From positions 62,001-126,000 of the forward strand of contig NZ_JAAKGV010000017.1 of the NCBI RefSeq assembly GCF_011043735.1: a DNA stretch of 64,000 bases. The letters are read 5' to 3'. Origin of the DNA: Methylobacterium sp. DB0501. GTDB taxonomy: Bacteria; Pseudomonadota; Alphaproteobacteria; Rhizobiales; Beijerinckiaceae. Below the pieces are notes generated by a model. That model was not told where the DNA came from. It saw nothing but the letters and a program-made list of their open reading frames with translations, and did not search any database. A program made the translations under genes and the position numbers. Below, in pieces: positions 61,568-64,000 of this stretch (its first letter is position 1; every line of letters begins with the position of its first letter).

Positions 61568-61582
61568 GAACGTGGGACGAAC
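61568..61582 (-). promoter_or_regulatory. Possible LexA-type direct repeat upstream of trhA
   Basis: The minus strand reads GTTC-GTCCCAC-GTTC, formally a LexA box. Unlike the three boxes in the 44-49.5 kb region its spacer is GC-rich, and about two matches per 64 kb are expected by chance, so I hold it as weak. Confidence 0.3.
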
Positions 61583-61595
61583 GTTCCCGCGACAC

Positions 61596-62690
61596 TCAGA
61601 CCGCCCGCAAGGCCGCCCGGGCGGGGGCGCGGCAGAGTCGGGCATGGGCGGTCGCCATGCCGAGCACCAGCATCGCGGCGACCTGGTGGGCGAGGCCCGC
61701 CCAGAGCGGTACGACCAGCAGCAGCGTAATGATGCCGAGCGCCGCCTGCGCGGCGACGAGGCCGACGAGCGCCGTGGCCCGCCGCGCCGCGCCGGTGCCC
61801 GGCAGGGTGCGCCGGACGTCGACGGCGTGGAGAACCGCGAGGATCAGCAGCGCGTAGGCGGTGAGCCGGTGGTTGAACTGCACCAGGGTGACGTTGTCGA
61901 CGAAGTTCTCGATCCACGGCGAGCCGGAGAACAGGCCTGCGGGGACGAGCCCGCCATCCATCAGCGGCCAGGTGTTGTAGGTGAGCCCCGCCTTCGAGCC
62001 GGCGACGAGGCCGCCGAGGGCGATCTGCACCAGCACCAGCGCCATCAGGGCGAGCGCCGTGCCGGAGACACGCGCCGGCACCGCCTCGTCGCGCCGCCGG
62101 TCGAGGCCGGAGGCGAGCCAGACGAGGCCGGCATAGATCGCACTCGCCAGCGTCAGGTGCAGGGCGAGCTTGACCGGAGCCACCGCCGTCATGCCCGGCT
62201 GCAGGCCGGAGGCGACCATGATCCAGCCGACCGCCCCCTGCAGGCCGCCGAGGAGGCCGAGGCCGAGGAGGCTGACGGACAGGCGCCGGTCGAGCTGGCC
62301 GCGCCACCAGAAGAACAGCAGCGGCAGGAAGAAGGCGAAGCCGATCAGGCGGCCGAGCAGCCGGTGGCCCCATTCCCAACCATAGATGAACTGGAATTCC
62401 GACAGGGTCATGCCCTGGTTGAGCAGCCGGTATTGCGGCGTCGCCTGGTACTTGGCGAATTCCTCTGCCCAGGCTTGTCCCGAGAGCGGCGGGATCGCGC
62501 CGGTGACGGGCTTCCACTCGGTGATCGACAGGCCGGAGCCGGTCAGCCGCGTCGCGCCGCCCACCGCCACCATCGCCACCACCAGGGCGGCCATGACGAA
62601 GAGCCAGGTCCGCACCGCGCGGCGGGGCCGGGGGGCCGCCGCGACGGAGGCCGCGGGGCGTGCGAGGCTGAGGGTGGAGGTGCTGCTCAT
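61596..62690 (-). CDS. ctaA: Heme A synthase (COX15/CtaA)
   Basis: A 364-aa integral membrane protein with eight predicted helices. Family motifs include GGATRLTGSGLSITEWKPVTG at the first helix, EFQFIYGWEWGHRLLGRLIG, LQGAVGWIMVASGL and the late QFNHRLTAYALL, with His pairs for heme. It converts heme O to heme A for aa3-type cytochrome oxidase. The start at MSSTSTLS is preferred over an upstream extension of 34 Arg/Thr-rich residues. Confidence 0.94.
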   Translation of the reverse strand: MSSTSTLSLARPAASVAAAPRPRRAVRTWLFVMAALVVAMVAVGGATRLTGSGLSITEWKPVTGAIPPLSGQAWAEEFAKYQATPQYRLLNQGMTLSEFQFIYGWEWGHRLLGRLIGFAFFLPLLFFWWRGQLDRRLSVSLLGLGLLGGLQGAVGWIMVASGLQPGMTAVAPVKLALHLTLASAIYAGLVWLASGLDRRRDEAVPARVSGTALALMALVLVQIALGGLVAGSKAGLTYNTWPLMDGGLVPAGLFSGSPWIENFVDNVTLVQFNHRLTAYALLILAVLHAVDVRRTLPGTGAARRATALVGLVAAQAALGIITLLLVVPLWAGLAHQVAAMLVLGMATAHARLCRAPARAALRAV

Positions 62691-62788
62691 GCGCGCCCGC
62701 TTAGCGGCGGGGACGGGGTCCGTGCAACGTCCTGCGGTGCCGCACCGGACAGGCGCGCGCGCCGTCGCGCCGTCCCGGCGCGACGGGG

Positions 62789-63928
62789 TCACTCGTCCGG
62801 CCGTGCCAGCACCCCGCCGCCGATCGCCTCCCGCACGCCGGTCGTCGACGGGAAGGTAATCGGCAGCCCCTCGACCGAGCGCACCGCCAGGTAGGCGAAG
62901 GCCTGGGCTTCCAGGAAGGCGGAGGACCAGCCGATCGCGTCGGCGGTCGTGATCTCGGCGCGCAGGTGGTAGTTGAGCTGGCGCAGCAACTCGCCATTGC
63001 GGGCGCCGCCGCCGGCGACGATCCAGCGGACCGGCGGGTCGGAGGCGTGGTCGAGGGCGCGGGCGACGGCCCGCGCCGTGAAGGCGGTGAGCGTCGCGGC
63101 GCCGTCCTCGGTCGAGAGCTGGCCGGCGAGCTTGTGCGAGAACCAGTTGCGGTCGAGCGACTTCGGCGGCCGGCGCGAGAAGAACGGGTGGATCAGGAGC
63201 CAGGCCAGCAGCGGCTCGTCGGGCCGGCCGCGGGCGGCGGTGCGGCCGTTGTCGTCCAGCGCGTGGCCGGTGCGCTCGCGCATCCAGTCGTCGATCAGCG
63301 CGTTGCCGGGGCCGGTATCGAAGGCGAGGATGCGGCCGTCCCGGGCGATCAGGGTGGCATTGGCCACGCCCCCGATATTGAGGATGCCGAGGCTCTCGGT
63401 GAAGCCCGAGGCCTGGGCCAGCGCCCGGTGGAAGACCGGCACCAGCGGCGCCCCCTGCCCGCCCGCCTCGATGTCGGCGTGGCGCAGGTCCGACACCACC
63501 TTGATGCCGAGGCGGCGGCTCAAGTCCCGTCCGTCGCCGATCTGCACGCTCATCTTCTGGTCGGGCCGGTGCACCACGGTCTGGCCGTGGAAGCCGATCA
63601 CGTCGATCTCGGCGGGGGTCAGGCCGTTCTCGGCCAGGAAATTCTCCACCGCCTCGGCGTGCAGCCGCGTCACCAGCTCCTCGGCCGCGCCCAGGCAGCC
63701 CGGCCGCTCGCTGCGCTCGGTCACGGCTTCCGCATCGACGAGGGCCTGGCGCAGCAGCGCCCGGTCGTCGTCGGAATAGGCGCGGTAGCCCGTCGGCCCC
63801 AGGGGCTCGAGGTAGCCGTTATGGCTGCGCTCGACCCGGATCGTCTCGCCGTCGGTCTCGATGAGCGCGACGTCGACGCCGTCGAGGGAGGTGCCGCTCA
63901 TCAGCCCGATCGCCCGCCGCATCGTCAT
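62789..63928 (-). CDS. anmK: Anhydro-N-acetylmuramic acid kinase
   Basis: A 379-aa sugar kinase of cell-wall recycling that phosphorylates and opens 1,6-anhydro-MurNAc to MurNAc-6-phosphate. The N-terminal GLMSGTSLDGVDVAL, the HGQTVVHRP block, NIGGVANATLI and the VAGGGARNGELLRQL nucleotide-binding motif are typical. It is the last complete gene; the remaining 72 nt upstream contain its promoter region only. Confidence 0.93.
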   Translation of the reverse strand: MTMRRAIGLMSGTSLDGVDVALIETDGETIRVERSHNGYLEPLGPTGYRAYSDDDRALLRQALVDAEAVTERSERPGCLGAAEELVTRLHAEAVENFLAENGLTPAEIDVIGFHGQTVVHRPDQKMSVQIGDGRDLSRRLGIKVVSDLRHADIEAGGQGAPLVPVFHRALAQASGFTESLGILNIGGVANATLIARDGRILAFDTGPGNALIDDWMRERTGHALDDNGRTAARGRPDEPLLAWLLIHPFFSRRPPKSLDRNWFSHKLAGQLSTEDGAATLTAFTARAVARALDHASDPPVRWIVAGGGARNGELLRQLNYHLRAEITTADAIGWSSAFLEAQAFAYLAVRSVEGLPITFPSTTGVREAIGGGVLARPDE

Positions 63929-64000
63929 GCCGAATCGCCCCCGTGCCTTTCGGGGCCGGCTTTGCTATGGACCGACCCGTTCCGAATCCGACGGAGCTAG

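Overview
The window reads as chromosomal DNA of a very GC-rich alphaproteobacterium of the order Hyphomicrobiales (Rhizobiales), most probably Methylobacterium or a close relative. Three things point there: a serine-cycle serine-glyoxylate aminotransferase at the left edge, a complete rhizobial-type cluster for attaching a very-long-chain fatty acid to lipid A, and an alphaproteobacterial heat-shock promoter and SOS boxes. Coding is dense on both strands. No insertion sequence, CRISPR array or rRNA operon is visible; the only RNA genes found are three tandem tRNA-Gly(GCC) copies.

Layout. 0-10 kb: sgaA with a long AT-richer leader, two small unknown genes, a leftward group (RluA-type pseudouridine synthase, PsiF-like secreted protein, HAD phosphatase, ATP12 chaperone), an orphan ParA-type ATPase, the replication-recombination ATPase RarA and an unknown 349-aa protein. 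10-14.2 kb: PmtA-like methyltransferase, dnaJ and dnaK with an RpoH-type promoter. 14.4-24.7 kb: housekeeping and metabolic genes (YqgE, peroxiredoxin, Nudix, FAH-family, FAD-linked dehydrogenase), tRNA-Gly x3, then a tightly coupled LysE exporter / acyl carrier protein / FkbH unit. 25-31 kb: an orphan molybdenum hydroxylase large subunit with DUF2218, an M29 aminopeptidase, an NADPH-dependent reductase and a DUF1223 protein. 31.2-38 kb: the VLCFA lipid A cluster acpXL-fabZXL-fabF2XL-fabF1XL-(SDR)-(SH3 protein)-adh2XL-lpxXL, all leftward.

43.3-50 kb is the most interesting part. Three perfect GTTC-N7-GTTC motifs, the alphaproteobacterial LexA operator, lie in the promoter regions of a gene of unknown function with a recombination-protein look, a stand-alone TnsA-like endonuclease gene, and a divergent pair made of a small unknown gene and a three-gene operon. 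That operon encodes a short coiled-coil protein, a Rad50/SbcC-like ATPase whose two nucleotide-binding lobes are in swapped order with the CPxC hook at the C-terminus, and an Mre11/SbcD-like phosphoesterase. A GC-poor two-gene cassette for small membrane proteins is convergent with it. I read this as a putative DNA-damage-inducible end-processing island.

50-64 kb: acylphosphatase, DUF599, DUF3253, YdcF, RraA-like and GST genes; epmA-epmB divergent from efp, which fits beta-lysylation of EF-P at Lys34; a DUF1624 membrane acyltransferase, a double cold-shock-domain protein, DUF192, RhtB/LysE exporter, hemolysin-III family protein, heme A synthase and anhydro-MurNAc kinase.

All functional assignments are from reading motifs and architecture by eye; no database search was run.
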